Below, in pieces: positions 54,182 to 64,000 of a stretch of 64,000 nt of DNA. The translations under genes and the position numbers were made by a program. Below the pieces are notes generated by a model. It was given only the letters and a program-made list of their open reading frames with translations, did not search any database and had not been told where the DNA came from. Position 1 is the stretch's first letter; the number at the start of each line of letters is the position of its first letter. The stretch comes from Cellulomonas endophytica (GTDB lineage: Bacteria > Actinomycetota > Actinomycetes > Actinomycetales > Cellulomonadaceae). Location: NCBI RefSeq assembly GCF_004123805.1, contig NZ_RWJX01000001.1, positions 62,001 to 126,000 of the forward strand, read 5' to 3'.

Positions 54182-55045
54182 GTGAGCAGCGTCCCGGCGA
54201 CCGCGCCCGTGCCCGCGCCCGTACCCGCGCCCGTGCCCGTACCCGCGCCCGCCGTCGTCGCGCGCGACCTCGCCGTGCGCCGGGGCGGGCGGCCCGTGCT
54301 GCACGGGGTCACGTTCACGGTCGCCGCCGGAGCGGTGACGGGCCTGCTCGGCCCGAGCGGCGGCGGCAAGACGACCCTCCTGCGCGCGGTGGTGGGCGTC
54401 CAGGCGGACGTCACGGGCTCGCTCACCGTGCTGGGCCTGCCGGCGGGGTCGCCCGCCCTGCGCGCCCGGACGGGCTACGTCACGCAGAGCCCGTCGGTCT
54501 ACGGCGACCTCACCGTGCGGCGCAACCTGCGGTACTTCGCCGACCTGCTCGGCGCGCCCCCGGGCCGGGTCGACGAGACGCTCGCCGCCGTCGACCTCCA
54601 GGGCGAGGCCGACCGGCGCACGGACGCGCTCTCCGGCGGCCAGCGCGCCCGCGTGTCCCTGGCCGCCGCCCTCGTCGGCTCCCCGGACCTGCTCGTGCTC
54701 GACGAGCCGACCGTGGGCCTGGACCCCGTCCTGCGGCGCGACCTGTGGGCGCTCTTCCACGCCCTCGCCGACGCCGGCCGCACGCTCCTCGTCTCGAGCC
54801 ACGTCATGGACGAGGCCCGTCGGTGCGACCACCTGCTCCTGCTGCGCGACGGGCGGCTCGTCGCCGACGACACGCCGGCCGGCCTGCTGGCGCGCACGGG
54901 CGCCGCCGACGTCGAGGACGCCTTCCTCGTACTGGCCGAGGGGGGCGGTGCGGCCGGTGGGACGGGCGGTGCGACCGGTGCGACCGGGGCGGTCGGGGCG
55001 TCCGGACGGGGGCGGCACCGCGGACCCGCCGGGGGCTCGCGGTGA
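54182..55045 (+). CDS. ABC-2 transporter ATP-binding protein
   Basis: Protein of 287 residues. After a Pro/Val/Ala repeat opening (PAPVPAPVPVPAP), the ATPase domain has Walker A GPSGGGKTT, Q-loop YVTQSPSVYGDLT, signature LSGGQRARV, Walker B LLVLDEPTVGLDP and H-switch SSHVMDEARRCDH. The YGDLTVRRNLRYFADLLGAP stretch matches multidrug/lipid ABC-2 ATPases. The tail is Gly/Ala/Thr-rich. GGAGG is 11 nt upstream; a TTGACG promoter is close. Inserted between dop and the ARC gene, opposite in direction. Stop overlaps the permease start. Confidence 0.92.
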   Translation: MSSVPATAPVPAPVPAPVPVPAPAVVARDLAVRRGGRPVLHGVTFTVAAGAVTGLLGPSGGGKTTLLRAVVGVQADVTGSLTVLGLPAGSPALRARTGYVTQSPSVYGDLTVRRNLRYFADLLGAPPGRVDETLAAVDLQGEADRRTDALSGGQRARVSLAAALVGSPDLLVLDEPTVGLDPVLRRDLWALFHALADAGRTLLVSSHVMDEARRCDHLLLLRDGRLVADDTPAGLLARTGAADVEDAFLVLAEGGGAAGGTGGATGATGAVGASGRGRHRGPAGGSR

Positions 55046-55776
55046 ACGGCGCGCGGACCCGGGCCACGGCGCGCCGGGTGGCGGCCCAGCTGCAGGGCGA
55101 CCACCGCACGCTCGGGCTGCTCCTCGTCGTGCCCCTCGTGCTGCTCACCCTGCTGCGCTACGTGCTCGACGCGGGCGACGCGTTCGACCGCGTCGGTGCG
55201 CCGCTCCTGGCCCTGTTCCCCTTCATCTCCATGTTCCTCGTCACCTCGGTGGCGATGCTGCGCGAGCGCGGGTCCGGGACGCTGGAGCGCCTCCTGGCGC
55301 TGCCCGTCGGGCGGGCGGACCTCCTCGGCGGCTACGCGCTCGCCTTCGGGGGCGTCGCCGTCGTCCAGACCCTGCTCGCCTCGGCGCTGGCCGTGGGTCC
55401 CCTCGGGCTCGACGTCGCCGGTCCCACGGCCCTCCTCGTGGCGCTGGCGGTCCTGGACGCGCTGCTCGGCACCGCCCTGGGCCTGCTGCTGTCGGCCTTC
55501 GCCCGCACGGAGTTCCAGGCGGTCCAGTTCCTGCCGGCCGTGGTGCTGCCGCAGCTGCTGCTGTGCGGGCTCTTCGCCCCGCGCGAGGGGATGGCGGCGC
55601 CGCTGCGCCTGCTGTCGGACGTGCTCCCGCTGAGCTACGCGGTGGAGGGCATGCAGCAGGTCGCGCGCTCGGCCGAGGTGACGGGGACCTTCGTGCGGGA
55701 CGTCGTCGTCGTGGCCGCGTGCACCGTGGTGGCGCTCGTGCTCGGCGCCGCGACCCTGCGGCGGCGCACCGCCTGA
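55042..55776 (+). CDS. ABC-2 transporter permease
   Basis: Membrane protein of 244 residues with six hydrophobic segments. It has FPFISMFLVTSVAMLRERGSGTLERLLALPVGRADLLGGYALAF, characteristic of ABC-2 membrane proteins, then LPAVVLPQLLLCGLFAPREGM and LPLSYAVEGMQQVA. Works with the preceding ATPase, probably as an exporter; substrate unknown. GTG overlaps the ATPase stop (GTGA). Followed by a strong hairpin. Confidence 0.92.
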   Translation: MNGARTRATARRVAAQLQGDHRTLGLLLVVPLVLLTLLRYVLDAGDAFDRVGAPLLALFPFISMFLVTSVAMLRERGSGTLERLLALPVGRADLLGGYALAFGGVAVVQTLLASALAVGPLGLDVAGPTALLVALAVLDALLGTALGLLLSAFARTEFQAVQFLPAVVLPQLLLCGLFAPREGMAAPLRLLSDVLPLSYAVEGMQQVARSAEVTGTFVRDVVVVAACTVVALVLGAATLRRRTA

Positions 55777-55802
55777 CAGGGCCGAGGGCCCGGCCGAGCG
55801 AC

Positions 55803-55835
55803 GGCGCCGGCGCACCGCGGGGGTGCGCCGGCGCC
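55803..55835. terminator. Bidirectional hairpin terminator
   Basis: A 14-bp perfect stem (arms 55803-55816 and 55822-55835, GGCGCCGGCGCACC) with a 5-nt loop lies between the convergent ABC-2 permease and the ARC ATPase genes. Confidence 0.8.
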
Positions 55836-55867
55836 GGCCCGTGCGTCGCGGGGACGCCCGGGTGGGG

Positions 55868-57499
55868 TCAGAGGTACTGGCCGGTGCTCGTCACCGTCTC
55901 GATGGTGCGCGCGCCCTCCTGGCCCTTCTTGCCCTGGACGATCGTGCGGATGAAGACGATCCGCTCGCCCTTCTTGCCGGAGATGCGCGCCCAGTCGTCG
56001 GGGTTCGTCGTGTTCGGCAGGTCCTCGTTCTCCTTGAACTCGTCGACCACCGCGGTGAGCAGGTGGTCGACGCGGATGCCGCGCTGGCCCGTGGCGAGCA
56101 GGTCCTTGATGGCCGTCTTCTTCGCCCGGTCGACGATGTTCTGGATCATGGCGCCGGAGTTGAAGTCCTTGAAGTACAGGACCTCCTTGTCGCCGCTGGC
56201 GTAGGTGACCTCGAGGAAGCGGTTCTCGTCGCTCTCGGAGTACATCCGCTCCACGACGCGGCCGATCATCCCCTCGACCGTGGCCTTCGCGTCCCCGCCG
56301 TGCTCCGCGAGGTCGTCGGCGTGCACGGGCAGGTCTGCCGTCAGGTACTTCGCGAAGACCTCGCGCGCGCCCTCCGCGTCGGGCCGCTCGATCTTGATCT
56401 TCACGTCGAGCCGGCCGGGGCGCAGGATCGCGGGGTCGATCATGTCCTCGCGGTTCGAGGCGCCGATGACGATGACGTTCTCCAGCCGCTCCACGCCGTC
56501 GATCTCGGCGAGCAGCTGCGGGACGATCGTCGTCTCGACGTCCGAGGACACCCCCGTGCCGCGGGTGCGGAACAGGGACTCCATCTCGTCGAAGAAGACG
56601 ACGACGGGGCTGCCCTGCGAGGCCTTCTCCCGGGCGCGGGCGAAGATGAGGCGGATGTGGCGCTCCGTCTCCCCCACGTACTTGTTGAGCAGCTCGGGGC
56701 CCTTGACGTTGAGGAAGTAGCTCCGGGTGTCCGTCGGCCCCTCCTCGCCGCGCAGGCGCGCCGCCGTCTGCGCCAGGGAGTGCGCGACGGCCTTGGCGAT
56801 GAGCGTCTTGCCGCACCCGGGCGGGCCGTACAGGAGCACGCCCTTCGGGGGCTTGAGGCCGTGCTCGCGGAAGAGCTCGGGGTGCAGGAACGGCAGCTCG
56901 ACCGCGTCGCGGATCGCCTCGATCTGCGGGCCCAGGCCGCCGATGTCCTCGTACTCGATGTCGGGGACCTCCTCGAGGACGAGCTCCTCGACCTCGGCCT
57001 TGGGGATCACCTCGAACACGAAGCCCGAGCGGGAGTCGATGGTGAGGGCGTCGCCCACGCGGACGCGGGCGTTCATCACCTGGCCGGCGAACCGGACGAC
57101 CCGCTCCTCGTCGCCCCGCCCGACGACGAGCGCGCGGTCCTCGCCCAGCAGCTCCTTGACGGTGACGAGCTCGCCGACCCGCTCGTAGCCTCCGGCCTCC
57201 ACGACCGTGAGGGCCTCGTTGAGCATGACCTCCTGCCCCGGGCGCAGCGCCGAGAGGTCGAGGGTCGGGCTCGCGCCGACGTGCATCTTGCGGCCCGCCG
57301 AGACGATGTCGACCGAGCCGTCCGCCCGCGACGCGAGGAAGGTGGCGTACGTCCCGGGCGGCTTCGCGAGGTCGTCGACCTGGCGCTTGAGCTCGACGAT
57401 CTGCTCCCGCGCCGCCAGGAGGGCGTCCGTGAGGCGCTCGTTCTTCGCGGCCAGCACCGCGATCTCGCGGGCCGTGTCCCGCCCGTGCATCTCCGTCAT
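55868..57499 (-). CDS. arc: Proteasome-associated AAA ATPase (ARC/Mpa)
   Basis: Protein of 543 residues. A coiled coil at about 8-47 binds Pup; two OB folds span about 50-165; the AAA domain carries Walker A GPPGCGKT at 225-232, Walker [11 protein letters not shown] around 301-310, and sensor/arginine-finger motifs [20 protein letters not shown]. The extreme C-terminus Gln-Tyr-Leu opens the proteasome gate. Unfolds pupylated proteins. ATG is preceded by GGAGGCGGAGGCG. A TAGGGT -10 at 57604-57609 would give a leader of about 100 nt. Function with pup, prcBA, pafA and dop. Confidence 0.96.
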   Translation of the reverse strand: MTEMHGRDTAREIAVLAAKNERLTDALLAAREQIVELKRQVDDLAKPPGTYATFLASRADGSVDIVSAGRKMHVGASPTLDLSALRPGQEVMLNEALTVVEAGGYERVGELVTVKELLGEDRALVVGRGDEERVVRFAGQVMNARVRVGDALTIDSRSGFVFEVIPKAEVEELVLEEVPDIEYEDIGGLGPQIEAIRDAVELPFLHPELFREHGLKPPKGVLLYGPPGCGKTLIAKAVAHSLAQTAARLRGEEGPTDTRSYFLNVKGPELLNKYVGETERHIRLIFARAREKASQGSPVVVFFDEMESLFRTRGTGVSSDVETTIVPQLLAEIDGVERLENVIVIGASNREDMIDPAILRPGRLDVKIKIERPDAEGAREVFAKYLTADLPVHADDLAEHGGDAKATVEGMIGRVVERMYSESDENRFLEVTYASGDKEVLYFKDFNSGAMIQNIVDRAKKTAIKDLLATGQRGIRVDHLLTAVVDEFKENEDLPNTTNPDDWARISGKKGERIVFIRTIVQGKKGQEGARTIETVTSTGQYL

Positions 57500-57603
57500 C
57501 GCCTCCGCCTCCGTCCGTGCTCCGTCGGTGCGTCCGGGCTCGGCCCGGCCGCGCGCCGGCGGCGTGCCGCGGACACGGCCGGCGGCGTGCCCCCGATGCC
57601 GCG

Positions 57604-57609
57604 ACCCTA
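57604..57609 (-). promoter_or_regulatory. Candidate -10 element for the ARC ATPase gene
   Basis: TAGGGT on the minus strand, identical to the dop, pup and HGxxPAAW hexamers. Start near 57597. Confidence 0.45.
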
Positions 57610-57690
57610 ATCCGAGACGGCCGGGCACGGGACCCGGACACGAGGACGTCACAGGACCGTGACACGGACGTGGCGCCGGGCGGGCCGCGG

Positions 57691-61249
<3,559 letters not shown>

Positions 61250-61334
61250 GGTCCCCGCCCCCGGCGGGACCGGACGACGGCACGGCGGGACGGCACGGCG
61301 CGACGGCACCGGCCGGGGCGCCGAGGGCCGGCGC

Positions 61335-62198
61335 CTAGGGCCGCAGCTCCGGGCCCTCCGGGGCGGGGCGGTGCAGCAGGCGCCGCAGGAACGTCCGTGT
61401 GCGCTCCTGCTGCGGGTGCTCCAGCACCTGCGCGGGCGGCCCCTGCTCGACGACCACGCCGCCGTCCATGAAGACGACGAGGTCGGCCACGTCGCGGGCG
61501 AAGGCGAGCTCGTGCGTGACGACGAGCATCGTCCAGCCCTCGCGGGCGAGCTCCGTCATGAGGTCGAGGACGTCCCCGACGAGCTCGGGGTCGAGGGCCG
61601 ACGTCGGCTCGTCGAAGAGCAGCAGCGCGGGCCGCAGGGCGAGGGCGCGCACGATCGCCACCCGCTGCTGCTGCCCGCCGGACAGCTCGTGCGGGTAGGC
61701 GTCGGCCCGGTGCTCCAGCCCGACGCGCCGCAGCAGCTCCAGCGCCTCGGCGCGCACCTCGCGCTCGGGCCGGCGCTGCACGACGAGCGGCCCCTCCGTG
61801 ACGTTCTGCAGCACGGTCCGGTGCGGGAAGAGGTGGAAGTGCTGGAACACCATGGCGGAGCGGTCCCGCAGGGCCGCCCGGTCGGCCCGGGTGGCGCCGG
61901 CGCCGAGGTCGACGCGCAGGTCGCCGACCTCCACCACGCCCGCCTCGGGGGTCTCGAGGTCGTCGAGGCAGCGCAGGACGGTGGTCTTGCCCGAGCCCGA
62001 CGGCCCGATGAGGGCGACGACCTGCCCGCGCCGCACGTCGAGGTCGATGGAGCGCAGCACGGGCGTCCCGTCGAAGGACTTCTCCAGCCCGCGCACGCGC
62101 AGGAGCAGCTCGCCCGGGGCGACGCCGCCCGAGGCACCGGGCCCGGCAGCGGGCCCGCCGGCCGGGGCGGGCCCGCCGGTGCGGTCAGTGGGCGACAT
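61335..62198 (-). CDS. Polar amino acid ABC transporter ATPase
   Basis: Protein of 287 residues of the GlnQ/HisP type. Walker A GPSGSGKTT, Q-loop VFQHFHLFPHRTVLQNV, signature LSGGQQQRV, Walker B LLLFDEPTSALDPEL and H-switch VTHELAFARDVAD are complete. The first 30 residues are Gly/Pro/Ala-rich. It overlaps the permease stop by 14 nt. Completes a three-gene importer with the binding protein and permease. Confidence 0.94.
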   Translation of the reverse strand: MSPTDRTGGPAPAGGPAAGPGASGGVAPGELLLRVRGLEKSFDGTPVLRSIDLDVRRGQVVALIGPSGSGKTTVLRCLDDLETPEAGVVEVGDLRVDLGAGATRADRAALRDRSAMVFQHFHLFPHRTVLQNVTEGPLVVQRRPEREVRAEALELLRRVGLEHRADAYPHELSGGQQQRVAIVRALALRPALLLFDEPTSALDPELVGDVLDLMTELAREGWTMLVVTHELAFARDVADLVVFMDGGVVVEQGPPAQVLEHPQQERTRTFLRRLLHRPAPEGPELRP

Positions 62199-62847
62199 GG
62201 CGCTCCAGGCGGGTCTCGAGACGGCTCTGGCCCGCGGACAGGACGAGGCAGATCACCCAGTAGATCGCGGCCGCCTCGCTGTACACGACCATGAACTCGC
62301 GGCTGAAGGCCGAGATCTCCTGGGCCACCCGGAACATCTCGGTCACCAGGACGATGGAGGCCAGGGACGTGTCCTTCACCAGGCTGATGAACGTGTTCGA
62401 CAGGGGGGGCACCGACACGCGCGCGGCCTGCGGCAGGATGATCCGCCGCAACGCCTGGGTGCGGTTCATCCCGATCATGTGGGCGGCCTCCCACTGGCCG
62501 CGCGGCACGGACAGCACCGCCGCCCGGATCACCTCGGCGGCGTACCCGCCGACGTTGATGGAGAACGCGATGATCGCGCTCGGCCACGACGGGATCGTGA
62601 CGCCGAGGGACGGCAGCCCGAAGAAGACGACGAAGAGCTGCACCAGCAGCGGGGTCCCGCGGACCACGGACACGAAGGCCCGCGCCGGCGCCCGCAGCCA
62701 CCACCGGCGCGAGAGCCGCATGAGGGCGACGACGAGCGCCAGCACCAGGCCGATGGCGAACGAGACCAGCGCCAGCGGGATCGTCCCCCGGACCGCGCCG
62801 CCGACGAGCGGCCCGAGGGAGTCGAGGAGCAGCTCCCCCGTCGTCAC
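62185..62847 (-). CDS. Polar amino acid ABC transporter permease
   Basis: Membrane protein of 220 residues with about five transmembrane segments. The EAA loop is EAAHMIGMNRTQALRRIILPQAARVSVPPLSNTFISLVKDTSLAS, diagnostic of the His/Glu/Gln/Arg/opine family. GTG overlaps the binding-protein stop by 4 nt. A single permease here would act as a homodimer. Confidence 0.94.
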   Translation of the reverse strand: MTTGELLLDSLGPLVGGAVRGTIPLALVSFAIGLVLALVVALMRLSRRWWLRAPARAFVSVVRGTPLLVQLFVVFFGLPSLGVTIPSWPSAIIAFSINVGGYAAEVIRAAVLSVPRGQWEAAHMIGMNRTQALRRIILPQAARVSVPPLSNTFISLVKDTSLASIVLVTEMFRVAQEISAFSREFMVVYSEAAAIYWVICLVLSAGQSRLETRLERHVAH

Positions 62848-63695
62848 GGCACGGTCACGTCCGCGCCGAAGTACGTCTGCGAGATCTCCGCGAGGGTGCC
62901 GTCGGCGGCGAGGGCGGCCAGCGCCTCGTCGATCGCGTCACCCAGGGCCGTCGCCCCGCCGGCCAGCGCGACCGCGCTGCGGGACTGGTCCTCGGTCTCC
63001 GCGGCGACCTTGAGGTCCGTGGCGTCGTCGGTCTGGGCGTAGTCGAGCCACGTCAGCTCGTCGTTGATCGTCGCGTCGACGCGGCCCTGGCGCAGCAGCT
63101 CCACGGCCTGCGCCCAGCCCTCGACGGCCTCCACCTGGGCGCCGCTCTCCTGCGCCAGCGTGTACCAGTTCGAGGTGAGCGACTGCGCGGTGGTCGTGCC
63201 CGACAGGTCCTCGAAGGAGGCGATGCTGCTGTCGTCCGCGCGGACCACGACGACGCCGCGGGAGTAGGTGTACGGCTCCGAGAAGGTGTAGGACTCCTCA
63301 CGCTCCGGCGTGATGGAGACCTGGTTGGCGATGGCGTCGAACCGGCCCGCCTCCAGCCCGGCGAAGATCGCGTCCCACTGCGTCTCCTCGAAGCGCACCT
63401 CGACGCCCAGCTCCTCGCCGACCGCGCGCGCGACGTCGACGTCGAAGCCGACGAGGTCCCCCGAGCCGTCCTCGTGGTAGCTGAAGGGCCGGTAGGTGCC
63501 CTCGGTCCCCACGACGAGCTCGCCCGCGTCCAGGACGTCCTGCAGCGAGGTGTCCTCCCCGCCGGCGTCCGCCGGGGCGGAGCCGCCCGTCCCGCCCGCG
63601 TCGGAGGAGCAGGCCGCGAGGGTGAGGGCGGCGGCGGCGAGGAGCGCGGCCCCGGTCCGTCGGGCGGCGCGGGGGGTGCGGGGCAGGCGGAGCAT
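62844..63695 (-). CDS. Amino acid-binding lipoprotein of ABC importer
   Basis: Protein of 283 residues. Signal peptide with lipobox LTLAAC; Cys29 is lipidated. SBP_bac_3 features are LVVGTEGTYRPFSYHEDGSGDLVGFDVDVARAVGEELG, QWDAIFAGLEAGRFDAIANQVSITPEREESYTFSEPYTYSRGVVVV and GRVDATINDELTWLDY. The ANQVSITPERE segment is close to that of cystine-binding FliY/TcyK proteins, so cystine is a reasonable guess; other polar amino acids remain possible. AAGGA is 7 nt before the ATG. Upstream leader has a Cys/Arg-ending ORF (see 63866). Confidence 0.9.
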   Translation of the reverse strand: MLRLPRTPRAARRTGAALLAAAALTLAACSSDAGGTGGSAPADAGGEDTSLQDVLDAGELVVGTEGTYRPFSYHEDGSGDLVGFDVDVARAVGEELGVEVRFEETQWDAIFAGLEAGRFDAIANQVSITPEREESYTFSEPYTYSRGVVVVRADDSSIASFEDLSGTTTAQSLTSNWYTLAQESGAQVEAVEGWAQAVELLRQGRVDATINDELTWLDYAQTDDATDLKVAAETEDQSRSAVALAGGATALGDAIDEALAALAADGTLAEISQTYFGADVTVP

Positions 63696-63763
63696 GAGGG
63701 GTCCTTCGCGTGGTGGTGGTGCATCGGTCCGTGCGGGGCGGGCGGTGCGTCCTGTGCCGGAGG

Positions 63764-63796
63764 GGCCGGGCGGGGGCCGGAGGGGCCCGCCCGGCC
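63764..63796 (-). terminator. Hairpin in importer leader, possible attenuator
   Basis: Arms 63764-63774 and 63786-63796 (GGCCGGGCGGG) are exact reverse complements with an 11-nt loop. It lies about 70 nt after the leader ORF stop and before the binding-protein gene. No T-tract; in actinobacteria a strong stem without T can still act on termination or ribosome access. Confidence 0.45.
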
Positions 63797-63865
63797 GTCC
63801 GCGGTCGGACGGGGGCGGGGCGGGCACCCGGCGGGGCGCCGCGGGCGGACGGGGCGCGGGGCCGG

Positions 63866-63946
63866 TCAGCGACAGCGGCGGCGGCGACAGCACCACGCCG
63901 CCGCGGCCGGGGCCGTGCGGGGGCGGAGCGGTGCGGCGGCGTGCAT
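63866..63946 (-). CDS. Leader peptide ending in a Cys/Arg cluster
   Basis: Short ORF of 26 codons. The first half is Ala/Pro/Arg-rich; it finishes with WCCRRRRCR and then TGA. Three Cys codons occur in the last eight, a strong excess for an actinobacterial ORF. The ATG is 6 nt after TGAGAT with no ribosome site, so it would be translated from a leaderless transcript. Mycobacterial poly-Cys leaderless ORFs are known to control downstream cysteine-related genes by ribosome stalling. Inference: a cysteine sensor for the importer. Too short to exclude chance. Confidence 0.5.
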   Translation of the reverse strand: MHAAAPLRPRTAPAAAAWCCRRRRCR

Positions 63947-64000
63947 GGCGCGATCTCAGCACACCCGCCCGCGGGGAGCCACCCGGGTCCACGCCCGTGG

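Larger units (their letters stand above)
63696..64000 (-). promoter_or_regulatory. Leader region of the amino acid importer operon
   Basis: This 305-bp stretch upstream of the binding protein contains, in order of transcription, a -10-like TGAGAT (63953-63958), a leader ORF (63946 down to 63866) and a perfect 11-bp hairpin (63764-63796), ending 68 nt before the ATG. It is the layout of an attenuator. Confidence 0.5.

Noticed and set aside
54182-55776. Recent horizontal transfer of the ABC-2 transporter
   Set aside because: No flanking repeats, integrase or tRNA, and the base composition is the same as its neighbours.
63053-63724. Alternative minus-strand frame in the binding-protein gene
   Set aside because: Arg/Ser/Pro-rich shadow; the other frame has a lipobox and all binding-protein motifs.

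Overview
The window is very GC-rich (well above 70% by eye), uses GTG starts heavily, packs genes in GTGA/ATGA overlaps, and carries a complete Pup-proteasome locus, a split trp operon, mycothiol-type DinB and HGxxPAAW proteins. This is a chromosomal segment of an actinobacterium. The combination suggests a Kineosporiales- or Micrococcales-like lineage, but the exact family is inference. I see no rRNA, tRNA, CRISPR array, transposase or phage gene.

Layout. (1) 0.17-2.35 kb: two divergently placed ANTAR-domain regulators and a small membrane protein. (2) 2.47-26.2 kb: a purine/ureide catabolism island. It holds a MobA-like nucleotidyltransferase, guanine deaminase, XdhC chaperone, a fused FeS-Mo xanthine dehydrogenase with its FAD subunit, allantoate amidohydrolase, ureidoglycine-glyoxylate aminotransferase, an AtzH-amidase fusion, an acetamidase/formamidase, allantoinase, an HpxA-like racemase, an NCS1 permease, an XRE-cupin regulator and a UraD-UraH fusion. 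Interspersed are a GGDEF-EAL protein, an MHS-type transporter, a YoaK-like membrane protein and a Gly-rich hypothetical protein. No uricase is present. (3) 26.3-42.5 kb: pyk, gltD-gltB, lgt, trpA-trpB-trpC, three small membrane proteins and trpE-hisI, all on the minus strand, a typical actinobacterial core block. (4) 42.6-48.2 kb: a heterodimeric ABC exporter, a TIGR03085-type protein and hisF. (5) 48.2-61.2 kb: pup-prcB-prcA-pafA overlapping an FKBP lipoprotein gene and hisF, then dop, an ABC-2 transporter inserted on the opposite strand, the ARC/Mpa ATPase, trmI, a site-2 protease and a RecB-type FeS nuclease. (6) 61.3-64.0 kb: a polar amino acid (possibly cystine) ABC importer preceded by a short Cys/Arg-ending leader ORF.

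Working together: guanine is deaminated to xanthine, oxidised to urate, and (after a uricase encoded elsewhere) 5-hydroxyisourate passes through UraH/UraD to allantoin, AllB to allantoate, AllC to ureidoglycine and PucG to glycine plus oxalurate. The AtzH-amidase and formamidase-like enzymes are plausible finishing steps. Released ammonia can feed the GltBD glutamate synthase encoded just beyond. The most interesting unexplained signal is the leader ORF and hairpin upstream of the terminal ABC importer, which look like a cysteine-responsive attenuator. A second recurring theme is a -10 hexamer (TANNNT or GANNNT) placed 6-8 nt before the start codon of at least ten genes, as expected for leaderless mRNAs.
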